Shown here piece after piece: positions 6,683-13,921 of a stretch of 32,753 nucleotides of DNA (positions are counted from its first letter, which is position 1; every line of letters starts with the position of its first letter). Source of the DNA: Stieleria sedimenti (GTDB taxonomy: Bacteria > Planctomycetota > Planctomycetia > Pirellulales > Pirellulaceae); NCBI RefSeq assembly GCF_025060895.1, contig NZ_JANZKV010000327.1, positions 1 through 32,753 on the forward strand, given 5' to 3'. The notes under the pieces were generated by a model. The model was not told where the DNA came from and did not search any database. It saw only the letters and a list, made by a program, of their open reading frames with translations. Both the position numbers and the translations under genes were made by a program.

Positions 6683-8941
6683 CTACTCGCCGCGGTTGAT
6701 GATCTCGCCCATCAGATAACAGCGAAAACTGGCGATGAGCTGTTGGACCGCGTCGTTCAATTCGCGTCGACGACGATCGCGGTTTCGGATCGGCTTGAGT
6801 TCCAGGTGGACTTTCGTGCTGCAACCCGGTGTCGCGTTTTCGGTCAGCAGTTCGTCTTTTTGCGCTTCGCTGAGCGTCAGCACCGCATGGAAGGAGATCT
6901 TGTGGTCGATCCGGCGGCGGCCGCCCGGACTGGATCCCGAGACGACTTTCAAGGAAAGCTGGTTTTCGGCGACATTGACGATCTCGGCATGGTGATCGGC
7001 GATAAAGCCACGCAGTTTCTCGATCACCAGATCGGCCGGGACGGGCGTCAAGATGTCAACCTTGGTCGCAACCGCATCGTCACTGCCGATCAACCACTCG
7101 AACCAGCCGACGCGGTGCGCGGGCTCAGCGACTTCTGACATTTTGCCCAACCCCAGCTGAACGACTCGATTGCGGCCGTTGTCTTTCGCCTTCAGCAAGG
7201 CTCGGTCGGCTCGTGCCAACACGGTTTCCGCGCTGTCGCCGGATTGATATTCGGTGACGCCGAAGCTGGCCGTGATGCACTCACCGCCGAGGGCTTCGAT
7301 GGGCGTCGATTCGAGTGTCTGGCGAAGGACTTCGGCGCGTTTGGCGCCCGTGGCGTTGTCACACGCGTTGGCTAGCAGCAGAAACTCTTCACCGCCGTAA
7401 CGCGCCACCAGATCCCCTTCGCGACTCTGCGACCGCAGTACGTTGGCAAAGACCTTGAGTGCCTCGTCACCGGCCGGGTGGCCAAACGTGTCATTGATTC
7501 GTTTGAAATGGTCCAGGTCACAGATCACCAGCGCGAACGTTGGTCCGCCGGCGGCAGTGGCGGCGACCAGTTCTTCCAGCGTGGTGTCGAAATGGGCACG
7601 GTTGGCGACCCGCGTGAGTCCGTCCAGTCGCGTTTGTTGGTGCAGCGTATCCAATCGACGTTCCAAATGTTCGCGATCGGACAGGTCGTGAACCACAATC
7701 ACGGTACCGTGTGATCCGGGGCGTTCGCCGTGCACGGGAGCGACTTCAACGTGCACCGAGACGGGATCGGTTCCGACGGCTTCGATGATCATCGCCCGTC
7801 GCACAGATTCACCCGTTCGAAAACACTCCTGCAACGGACAAATCGTTTCGTCATCGCGGTCACGGTCGGTGTCACGCATCCGTAGTGCCGCGGCTGACCA
7901 TTGTTTTCCGATGATCGCTTCGGCGGGAAGATCGGTCAGTCGCTCCATGGCGACGTTCCACTGAGAGACGTTTCCTTCTCCGTCGGTAAACGCGACGCCG
8001 TCTTTGAGTGTCGACAACAGGCGTTGATTGAAAAGCGTTTCGCGTCGGACGACTTCCTTGGTTCGATGGGACTTGCCGACAGCGGGGTTTGCAGTCCCGG
8101 TCCAGAACGCCTGAGAATCTTCGGGACGCAATTGCTGGAGCCAGCGGTGGACCATCGATCCTTGCAGAATTTCCGGCCGGGATTCGAGCAGGCGGCTGAA
8201 ATCGAGGACCAAATCTGGATCGAACTGCGTTCCGCTACCGCGAACGAGTTCGGCAATCGCACGGTCACGGCTCATCGCCGGCCGGTACACATGCTCGGTC
8301 GTCATCGCGTCAAAGGCGTCGGCGATCGCCAGCATCCGCGCGCCCAACGGCAGCGCCTCGCCCTGCGGTGTTTCGCCGTCGCGTCGACTGTCGTACCAGA
8401 GGTTGCAGTAGCGAACGATGTCCAACAGATCAGGGTCCGTCGTGCAGCCTTGCAGAATATCGCATCCGAGATCAGGACAAGTGTCCATCACAAGCTGCTC
8501 GTCGACCGTCAGTTTCCCAGGCTTACGCAAAATGCGATCGGGGATCCCGATCTTGCCGACGTCGTGCAGCAGCGCCCCGACTTCGATTCGATCGCGGACG
8601 TCGTGATCCAGCCCCATTTGCTCGGCCCAACTGCTGCAAAACAACGCCACCCTCAGTCCGTGTGCGGCGGTCGCCGGATGTTTAGTCCGCAGCGCGTAGA
8701 ACAACGAGGTCGCGATCCCCAATCGGACGACGGCCAAACGGTTCTCGGCGTCTTTCTCTGGACGTTCCGCAGGGGATTCGCTGACGGCCTCCGACGCGAT
8801 CTGCAATTTCGCCAGCAGATTCGTGACACAATTCGCCGCTCCCCGGGCAACCATCGACGAATTCGGCACGCCTCCCGCGGCGGGAACGTCAGCGTTGAAG
8901 GTACTCGTTTGGGGCTCGATGGGTGTCGGAGAATGAGTCAT
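6683..8941 (-). CDS. HD-GYP-like / PAS / GGDEF diguanylate cyclase
   Basis: This is 752 residues from the ATG at 8941; an in-frame TTG 16 codons upstream is less likely. Domain order: an HD domain (about 79-249) with HDVGKIGIPD (HD at 126-127); a PAS-like domain (about 300-420) containing DGVAFTDGEGNVSQWN; and a GGDEF domain (about 439-599) with DLDHFKRINDTFGH and YGGEEF (GGEEF at 516-520). A C-terminal region of about 150 residues (600-752) I cannot assign. The GGDEF part looks catalytically competent for making c-di-GMP from two GTP. The HD part starts like HD-GYP, but the later His ligands are gone: YCNLWYD stands where HHE is expected and GETPQG replaces the GYP motif. It is probably a sensory or structural remnant. 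No membrane segment is visible. A PilZ-like gene converges on it. Confidence 0.9.
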   Translation of the reverse strand: MTHSPTPIEPQTSTFNADVPAAGGVPNSSMVARGAANCVTNLLAKLQIASEAVSESPAERPEKDAENRLAVVRLGIATSLFYALRTKHPATAAHGLRVALFCSSWAEQMGLDHDVRDRIEVGALLHDVGKIGIPDRILRKPGKLTVDEQLVMDTCPDLGCDILQGCTTDPDLLDIVRYCNLWYDSRRDGETPQGEALPLGARMLAIADAFDAMTTEHVYRPAMSRDRAIAELVRGSGTQFDPDLVLDFSRLLESRPEILQGSMVHRWLQQLRPEDSQAFWTGTANPAVGKSHRTKEVVRRETLFNQRLLSTLKDGVAFTDGEGNVSQWNVAMERLTDLPAEAIIGKQWSAAALRMRDTDRDRDDETICPLQECFRTGESVRRAMIIEAVGTDPVSVHVEVAPVHGERPGSHGTVIVVHDLSDREHLERRLDTLHQQTRLDGLTRVANRAHFDTTLEELVAATAAGGPTFALVICDLDHFKRINDTFGHPAGDEALKVFANVLRSQSREGDLVARYGGEEFLLLANACDNATGAKRAEVLRQTLESTPIEALGGECITASFGVTEYQSGDSAETVLARADRALLKAKDNGRNRVVQLGLGKMSEVAEPAHRVGWFEWLIGSDDAVATKVDILTPVPADLVIEKLRGFIADHHAEIVNVAENQLSLKVVSGSSPGGRRRIDHKISFHAVLTLSEAQKDELLTENATPGCSTKVHLELKPIRNRDRRRRELNDAVQQLIASFRCYLMGEIINRGE

Positions 8942-9231
8942 TTGGCTCAGATGCGGAGGAGTGACGACGAGAATACCGGCTACTAGCAACCATAGGTCAC
9001 GTCGGCCGACCGGGGCGTCGAAAAGAGCGTGATTCTCCCTTGTCGCCTGACTGGTAGAACCGGAATGAAAGGCGCGACGCGTGCCCCCCGTGATGGCGGA
9101 GGTTTCGTTTCAAAGCTTGCGATTTGCTGTCACCCCACCTACCATAAAGGGGTCTGCTGGGCGAAGGGTGTCGCCGAAAAGAAGGCAGCAAGCACCGGCT
9201 AATGTGAAGCTTCTCTTTTGGTATCGGCACC
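8942..9231. promoter_or_regulatory. Divergent intergenic region between GGDEF and sigma factor genes
   Basis: About 290 bp separate the GGDEF gene (minus) from the ECF sigma factor gene (plus). Promoters in both directions are expected. I see no repeat, no clear ECF-type promoter and no small gene here. Confidence 0.3.
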
Positions 9232-9780
9232 GTGAGTCTCTCTGACATCGATCGAATCCTGCTACAACGCTGCATCGACGGAGCGCCGCGCGCCTGGCAG
9301 GATTTCGTGGAACGCTTTCTCGGATTGGTGATCCACGTCGCCAATCACACCGCCGAATCACGCGGCCTGACGCTCGACGAATCGACCCGAGACGACTTGG
9401 TCGCCGAAGTCTTTTTGGTCCTGTTGGCTTCGGATCGTGGGGTCTTGCGACGATTTCGCCGTGACAGTTCCCTGGCAACCTACCTGACCGTGATCGCGCG
9501 TCGGGTGATCGCCCGAAGGTTGCATCAGGATGGTTTTCGAACCCGGTTGTCCGTCACCGGTGCCGAACCGGCAACGACCGAGCCGACCGAACGGATCGAG
9601 AATCGCGAAGAAGTCGAACGTTTGATGAGCCGGCTTGATCCCGAGGAATCGAGTGTGGTCCGGATGTACCATCTGGAAGGGATGTCCTACCAAGAGATCA
9701 GTCAGGCGATCGGGCTGTCCGAGAACTCGATCGGGCCGATGCTCAGTCGAGCGCGACAAAAAATGCGCGAGGGTGCTTGA
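9232..9780 (+). CDS. ECF-family RNA polymerase sigma factor
   Basis: This encodes 182 residues with a GTG start at 9232; no ATG lies upstream in frame. Region 2 spans about 20-95 (WQDFVERFLGLVIHVAN, DDLVAEVFLVLL, then the -10 recognition stretch with SLATYLTVIARRVIARRL). Region 4 spans about 125-180 with EESSVVRMYHLEGMSYQEI and a helix-turn-helix IGLSENSIGPMLSRARQKM. Region 3 is absent, as in ECF sigma factors. No anti-sigma gene is adjacent; instead a Tat-signal oxidoreductase starts 6 bp after the stop, which suggests translational coupling. Control may be through partner proteins or expression level. Target promoters cannot be deduced. Confidence 0.9.
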   Translation: MSLSDIDRILLQRCIDGAPRAWQDFVERFLGLVIHVANHTAESRGLTLDESTRDDLVAEVFLVLLASDRGVLRRFRRDSSLATYLTVIARRVIARRLHQDGFRTRLSVTGAEPATTEPTERIENREEVERLMSRLDPEESSVVRMYHLEGMSYQEISQAIGLSENSIGPMLSRARQKMREGA

Positions 9781-9786
9781 GGGTTG

Positions 9787-11067
9787 ATGAACACGTCAAA
9801 GGAAAATGCTCTGTCGCCTTGCGCTCGACGGAGTTTTATCAAGGACAGCGGGCTGATGATCGCCGGAGGCGCCATCGGGGGCGCCGTCGCGGTCGGAAAA
9901 GCGGTTCAGGGTGGCGGCACTGCCCCGATCAAAATCGCGATCATCGGTTGCGGTCGCCGGGCCCGTGAACTCGCCGACGCCGTCTGGGCCATCGACGACG
10001 AAGCGGTGCAACTGGTCGGGCTGGCGGATTACTTTCATTCGCAAACGCAGTCGATGTACCGCAGCTTGAAAGGACGCTACGCCGGCCGGATCGCAGCAAA
10101 TTGTGTTCGATCCGGCGGCGAAGATTGTCTCAGTCCGATCCTGGAATCGGACGCCGACATCGTCTACGTGACCACACCGCCGGTGGATCGTCCCAGCGGT
10201 TTTCAGCGGATCGTCGAAGCGGGCAAGCACGTCTTTCTGGAAAAGCCGCTCGCCGCAGACGCCGCCGGCGTGCTGCAGACGATCGACACCGCCGAACAGG
10301 CCAACGCCGCAGGGCTGACCGTGCACGTCGGTTTTCAACGCCGTTACGACAATCGTTACCAAGACGTGATCCAACGCGTACGGAACGGCGCCATTGGAAC
10401 GCCCATCTTTGCCAGAGCGTTTTGCAATGCCGGATCCTTGCGGCCACCGGCTCGCGCCGGAAACGAATCGGACGCTGATTTCCAACGACGAAACTGGAAT
10501 CATTTCCAATGGACCGGAGGCGATTTCTTGGTCGAGCAGCACGTCGCGGGATTGGACGTGATCCGCTGGGCACTCGATCAAGCCCCCCTCGTCGCGCAAG
10601 GTCAGGGCGGTTGGGGGATCTTCGACACGGCCGAACATCAATCGCTGCCATCCGATCGTTCGGGCGAAGTGTTTGATCATCACACCGTTGAATTTGAATT
10701 CACATCCGGCGCAGTGCTGATGTCGCAATGTCGCCGAGTTGCAAAATCGTGGAACAACACCAGCGAACACGTCCACGGCACGTTGGGACGAGCCGACTTA
10801 TCCGCCGGCAAGATCTATTCCCTCGATGGCAACCTCGTCTGGCAGTCGGATCGACCCTCGTCACTCAAAGCGGCCACGGTCGAACAACAGCGAGCCTTTC
10901 TCCGTTCGATTCGCCGCGGCGCGGCGGAGAACCAAGTGGAATCTGCCGCCGCCAGCACGCTGATGGCGATGCTCGGACACCAGGCCACCCGCACCGGCAA
11001 ACGGATCCAGATGGTTAAGTGGATCAACGAAGCCAAGTACCGCATGGGGCAAGCCGCGAACGCCTGA
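9787..11067 (+). CDS. Gfo/Idh/MocA-family oxidoreductase with Tat signal
   Basis: This encodes 426 residues from the ATG at 9787, with GAGGG just upstream. A twin-arginine motif, ARRSFIKD at 13-20, precedes a hydrophobic Ala/Gly stretch, so export by the Tat pathway in folded form is likely. The Rossmann fold starts at IKIAIIGCGRRA (about 48-59) and the family motif LEKPLA lies near residue 150, with its Lys expected in the active site. VEQHVAGLDVIRWAL follows, typical of the C-terminal alpha/beta domain. Members oxidise or epimerise sugars and related alcohols using NAD(P), often a tightly bound cofactor. The substrate is unknown. The gene directly follows the ECF sigma gene (6-bp gap) and converges on the diadenylate cyclase gene. 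Confidence 0.9.
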   Translation: MNTSKENALSPCARRSFIKDSGLMIAGGAIGGAVAVGKAVQGGGTAPIKIAIIGCGRRARELADAVWAIDDEAVQLVGLADYFHSQTQSMYRSLKGRYAGRIAANCVRSGGEDCLSPILESDADIVYVTTPPVDRPSGFQRIVEAGKHVFLEKPLAADAAGVLQTIDTAEQANAAGLTVHVGFQRRYDNRYQDVIQRVRNGAIGTPIFARAFCNAGSLRPPARAGNESDADFQRRNWNHFQWTGGDFLVEQHVAGLDVIRWALDQAPLVAQGQGGWGIFDTAEHQSLPSDRSGEVFDHHTVEFEFTSGAVLMSQCRRVAKSWNNTSEHVHGTLGRADLSAGKIYSLDGNLVWQSDRPSSLKAATVEQQRAFLRSIRRGAAENQVESAAASTLMAMLGHQATRTGKRIQMVKWINEAKYRMGQAANA

Positions 11068-11147
11068 AGCGACTCGTTCTGGCGGCATTAGTCATTCACG
11101 GCAGCCAACGACACAGCCCGTACAGCGCCCCGCTGACACGAACGAGG

Positions 11148-12347
11148 CTACGGTTGGCCTGCCGAATCATCGTTGGACTTGCGTCTGATCGTGACCGACA
11201 CCACCTCCGGCAGCACCGACTCGATCTCCAACGACTCGGGAATGTTCTTCAGGTGAGCTTCAGTTCGCCAATAATCTCTTAACCGCCCCCCTTCTCGCTC
11301 GGTGTCCAACGAGACCGTCGCGGTCGTCGCGTCAAGCAGCGCGAACGCGGATTCGGTACCCGAGAGCGTCACTTCCGCATAAGTCGGTTTCGGCTCTTCG
11401 ATTTCCCAACCATCACGCAGGTTTCGAAATTCCACCGGCACGACAAGCGTACGTTGGATCATCTCAGTCTCGAAGGCAAACATCAGCCACAGCAGCAACG
11501 CCCCGGCCACGGATAGAACCGGGACCGACACACGACGAAGCCAACCGGGGCGAGCCATGTTGGCCGACTCCGCGCCCTGGAACGACCTGATCAACAACGG
11601 CACAAGACTTTCCGCTTCGACGCGTTGCAGTTCTCCGTCCTTGGCAACGCTAATCGTTCCACGCTCTTCGGACACGACCAAGATCGTCGCGTCGGAGACT
11701 TCCGCCAACCCGACGGCAGCCGCATGTCGAGTGCCCCCTTCGGACAGCTTCGCCGCCTGTTGCGTTAATGGAAGATGCACACCAAGCCGACTAATACGCT
11801 CGCGTTGGATAATGATCGCGCCATCGTGCCCCGGCGACTTGGGATGAAAAATGCTCAACAACAATGGCTGACTCGCTTTCGCATCAACGTCCACGCCACC
11901 ACGAAGATGACGTTCCAATGGTTGACGACCTGGTAGAACGATCAGCGCCCCGACGCGATGGTCAGCCATTTGACAAACCGCTTCAGCCACGATCTCTGCC
12001 AGACCAAACGATTGCCGATCACTCGGGGCATCGGGTCGCCAAAGGCCAGGCGACCACGTCCACGAAGTCAGTCGCTCGAATCCGTGCCGGATATCCTGTT
12101 GAAAGACGATCATCAATGCCAACAGAATGGCGACCGAGCCGTAGTGAAAGACCATCGTCACCAGATAAAGGTCTAACCACCGCGCAAGCAAGAAGATCAT
12201 GGCGATCGCAGTGACGACCACGCCCAGCGATCGAGACGCACGATCCCTCAACCACAGCAGTATCAGACAGAGCAGCACGGCAATGATGGCGACGTCCAAC
12301 AGATCAGTCAGTGAAAAAGTCTGCCAAGCGTCGCGTACGATCTTCAT
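11148..12347 (-). CDS. Diadenylate cyclase (CdaA-like) fused to a YbbR domain
   Basis: This is a 399-residue membrane protein. Three N-terminal transmembrane segments (about 13-32, 40-56 and 62-83) precede a DAC domain (about 110-258) with GHDGAII (DGA at 175-177) and GTRHAAAVGLAE (205-216). A fourth segment at about 272-292 leads to a C-terminal region (298-388) resembling a YbbR repeat (VPVEFRNL, YAEVTLSG, VVSVTIRRK). CdaA enzymes join two ATP into c-di-AMP, and in Firmicutes a separate YbbR protein, CdaR, regulates CdaA. Here both lie in one chain. The topology puts DAC in the cytoplasm and YbbR outside the membrane. One oddity: the conserved RHR motif reads RHA (codon GCG), which may lower or alter activity. 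The ATG at 12347 gives a normal CdaA N-terminus. Confidence 0.88.
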   Translation of the reverse strand: MKIVRDAWQTFSLTDLLDVAIIAVLLCLILLWLRDRASRSLGVVVTAIAMIFLLARWLDLYLVTMVFHYGSVAILLALMIVFQQDIRHGFERLTSWTWSPGLWRPDAPSDRQSFGLAEIVAEAVCQMADHRVGALIVLPGRQPLERHLRGGVDVDAKASQPLLLSIFHPKSPGHDGAIIIQRERISRLGVHLPLTQQAAKLSEGGTRHAAAVGLAEVSDATILVVSEERGTISVAKDGELQRVEAESLVPLLIRSFQGAESANMARPGWLRRVSVPVLSVAGALLLWLMFAFETEMIQRTLVVPVEFRNLRDGWEIEEPKPTYAEVTLSGTESAFALLDATTATVSLDTEREGGRLRDYWRTEAHLKNIPESLEIESVLPEVVSVTIRRKSNDDSAGQP

Positions 12348-13067
12348 GAGCTCGCCTCATCCAAGGTCCAACCGAAACGAAACACAAACACTACCGCCAA
12401 CAGTGTCCCGCAAACGCAGGAGTGTCGTGAATGGATCAGCCAGTTCCTTCGCGGCCAACTCAGCGCAAAAGCTCTGCGTCAAAAAGCTGAATCGACATGC
12501 AATTCCTATGCCGCAAGAAACATTTACTCTCTGCATTGAATGCTACATTGCGTAGCCTACCACGTGTGTCGGCATCAAAGGTATCGACGCTTTGGAGCCG
12601 GCCGGTTCACACATGGACTCGGTCCGTACATCAGAAGCGAGCACACTGGTCGGTTTTCGCGCATCGGAATCAGCCTTCCTCTGCGATCGACGAAACGCCG
12701 ATTTAGCGCGTCACCCTCCCAGACGTATCATCGACTTCATTTTCATTGCTGAGCGAAGCAGTGAGCCGCGTCACGTAAGCGGTCAAAGCATCATTCTGCC
12801 CCGTTTCATCCTGGCACTTCATCTCATTCCCTCATTCCGCCCTCGAAAACACGTTCGCAACGAGCGGACGATGGCGCTCTGCTACGTCCGAACCGCGCGA
12901 ATTTATGACGATCACCCCGTTGGTGATACGGTTGGAACACAAGTTGCCTGTGGCCTGTCGCTTGAATCGATGTTCCGAACTGAACACGACCATAAGTATC
13001 GATACCGTTCATTGTTCACGCCTCCCAACGGTCCACGATAACAACTCGAGAACGGAAGTCCCTGCGG
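12348..13067. other. 720-bp gene-free stretch
   Basis: This lies between the divergently oriented diadenylate cyclase gene and a small membrane-protein gene. Open frames here give unconvincing proteins rich in Arg, Ser and Pro with no domain. The only recognisable element is a single-arm copy of a palindromic repeat at 12760-12782. Promoters for both flanking genes are expected. The stretch looks less GC-rich than its neighbours by eye and may hold a decayed gene or a small RNA, which I cannot show. Confidence 0.4.
12760..12782. repeat. Single-arm, decayed copy of the GTGAGCCG repeat
   Basis: AGTGAGCCGCG followed by TCACGTAAGCGG matches one arm of the inverted repeat at 22926-23003 with about 3 mismatches in 23 positions. 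No matching opposite arm is seen nearby. Confidence 0.5.
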
Positions 13068-13658
13068 ATGAGCGATGATCAACGGCGAATGCTCGGCCGG
13101 CTGAAGAACGACCTGTTCACCGCGGCCGTGATCGGAGTGGTGATCGCGATCAGCGTCGGCATTTCGACCTTCGCGATGGGTCACGTGGGCGATGGAGAGG
13201 CGCGGCGTTTACTCGAATCGATTATCCCGACCAGTCGCTTGTTCTGCTCCAGCATTTTGACGGTTTCGGCCACCGTGCTGGCATTGATGTTGACCATGAT
13301 CGGGCTGGGGCATAACGCCGATGCCGGTTTCTCCGACGCTCACTATCACCGGATCATCAAGATTGCACCCTACGACGCGATCCTCTTTGGTGCCGGCGCG
13401 ATCGTGTTCGTCTTGCACTGTGTGCCGATTTACGAGTCGGACACCATTCCCGGTTGGTGGTATCCCACGATCTATTACGGAGTGCTCGTCACGCTCGCGA
13501 TCCTGGCGGGGGCTGCCGTCGCGATCATTACGTTGCTCTACCTGGCCGTCAAAGATCTCATCGAAGTGATCGCATTGGGTAGAACGGATCACTGCTTCGC
13601 GATATCGATCTTAGACAGTGACGAACCAGACGGCGAAGCATCCGACGACGCCAATTAG
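13068..13658 (+). CDS. Hypothetical four-segment membrane protein
   Basis: This encodes 196 residues from the ATG at 13068, with only a weak GGAAG upstream. Four hydrophobic segments are visible at about 15-37, 57-80, 103-121 and 135-160, with a short charged N-terminus and an acidic C-terminal tail (DSDEPDGEASDDAN). I do not recognise a named family or catalytic motif. The even number of segments suggests both ends lie on the same side, probably the cytoplasm. It stands alone, 263 bp before the sulfur cassette, on the same strand. The hydrophobic pattern and conventional codon use make it a believable gene, but no function can be given. Confidence 0.72.
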   Translation: MSDDQRRMLGRLKNDLFTAAVIGVVIAISVGISTFAMGHVGDGEARRLLESIIPTSRLFCSSILTVSATVLALMLTMIGLGHNADAGFSDAHYHRIIKIAPYDAILFGAGAIVFVLHCVPIYESDTIPGWWYPTIYYGVLVTLAILAGAAVAIITLLYLAVKDLIEVIALGRTDHCFAISILDSDEPDGEASDDAN

Positions 13659-13921
13659 CCTAGACCGCGGCCGCTGGGTCACCGCTGGAACCATCGAGCA
13701 CTCGCCGAGTGACATAGCGCACAGATACATACGGCGATCGACCACGCTGGAGGATTCGAGACCAGAACCTGGCGCGAATCTGCTTGAAAATCGGTCGGCT
13801 CTTCGCAGCTGCATGCCCCTACGACAACGACGACATGCCTGGCCCGTCGTTTGCATGGAGTGTTCAACCGCAAGTTGCTCTTTTTTTTTAATGATGACCT
13901 TTCGCAGGAGGATTACCCAGC
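13659..13921 (+). promoter_or_regulatory. Leader/promoter region of the sulfur cassette
   Basis: This 263-bp gap precedes the persulfide dioxygenase gene and must hold its promoter. A run of nine T lies at 13881-13889. A strong Shine-Dalgarno sequence, AGGAGG at 13906-13911, sits 10 nt before the ATG, unusual among the weak sites in this window. No sulfide-responsive regulator gene (BigR, SqrR or CstR type) is present here, and I found no convincing operator palindrome. Confidence 0.45.

Noticed and set aside
7901-8986. A 361-codon plus-strand open frame opposite the GGDEF gene
   Set aside because: The minus strand carries HD, PAS and GGDEF motifs; the plus-strand product is Arg/Gln/Asp-rich with no recognisable fold.
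9796-10776. A 326-codon minus-strand open frame opposite the first Tat oxidoreductase
   Set aside because: The plus strand has a Tat signal, Rossmann fold and EKP motif; the antisense product has none.
11068-11147. Terminator between the first oxidoreductase and the diadenylate cyclase gene
   Set aside because: CTCGTTC and GAACGAG form a 7-bp pair, but the loop is over 60 nt, so a functional hairpin is unlikely.
12592-13041. A 149-codon open frame in the large intergenic gap
   Set aside because: It has no domain, a composition unlike a real protein, and runs through a repeat copy.
13881-13889. Run of nine T as an intrinsic terminator
   Set aside because: No stable stem precedes it; the nearby GCAAGTTGC cannot form a usable hairpin.
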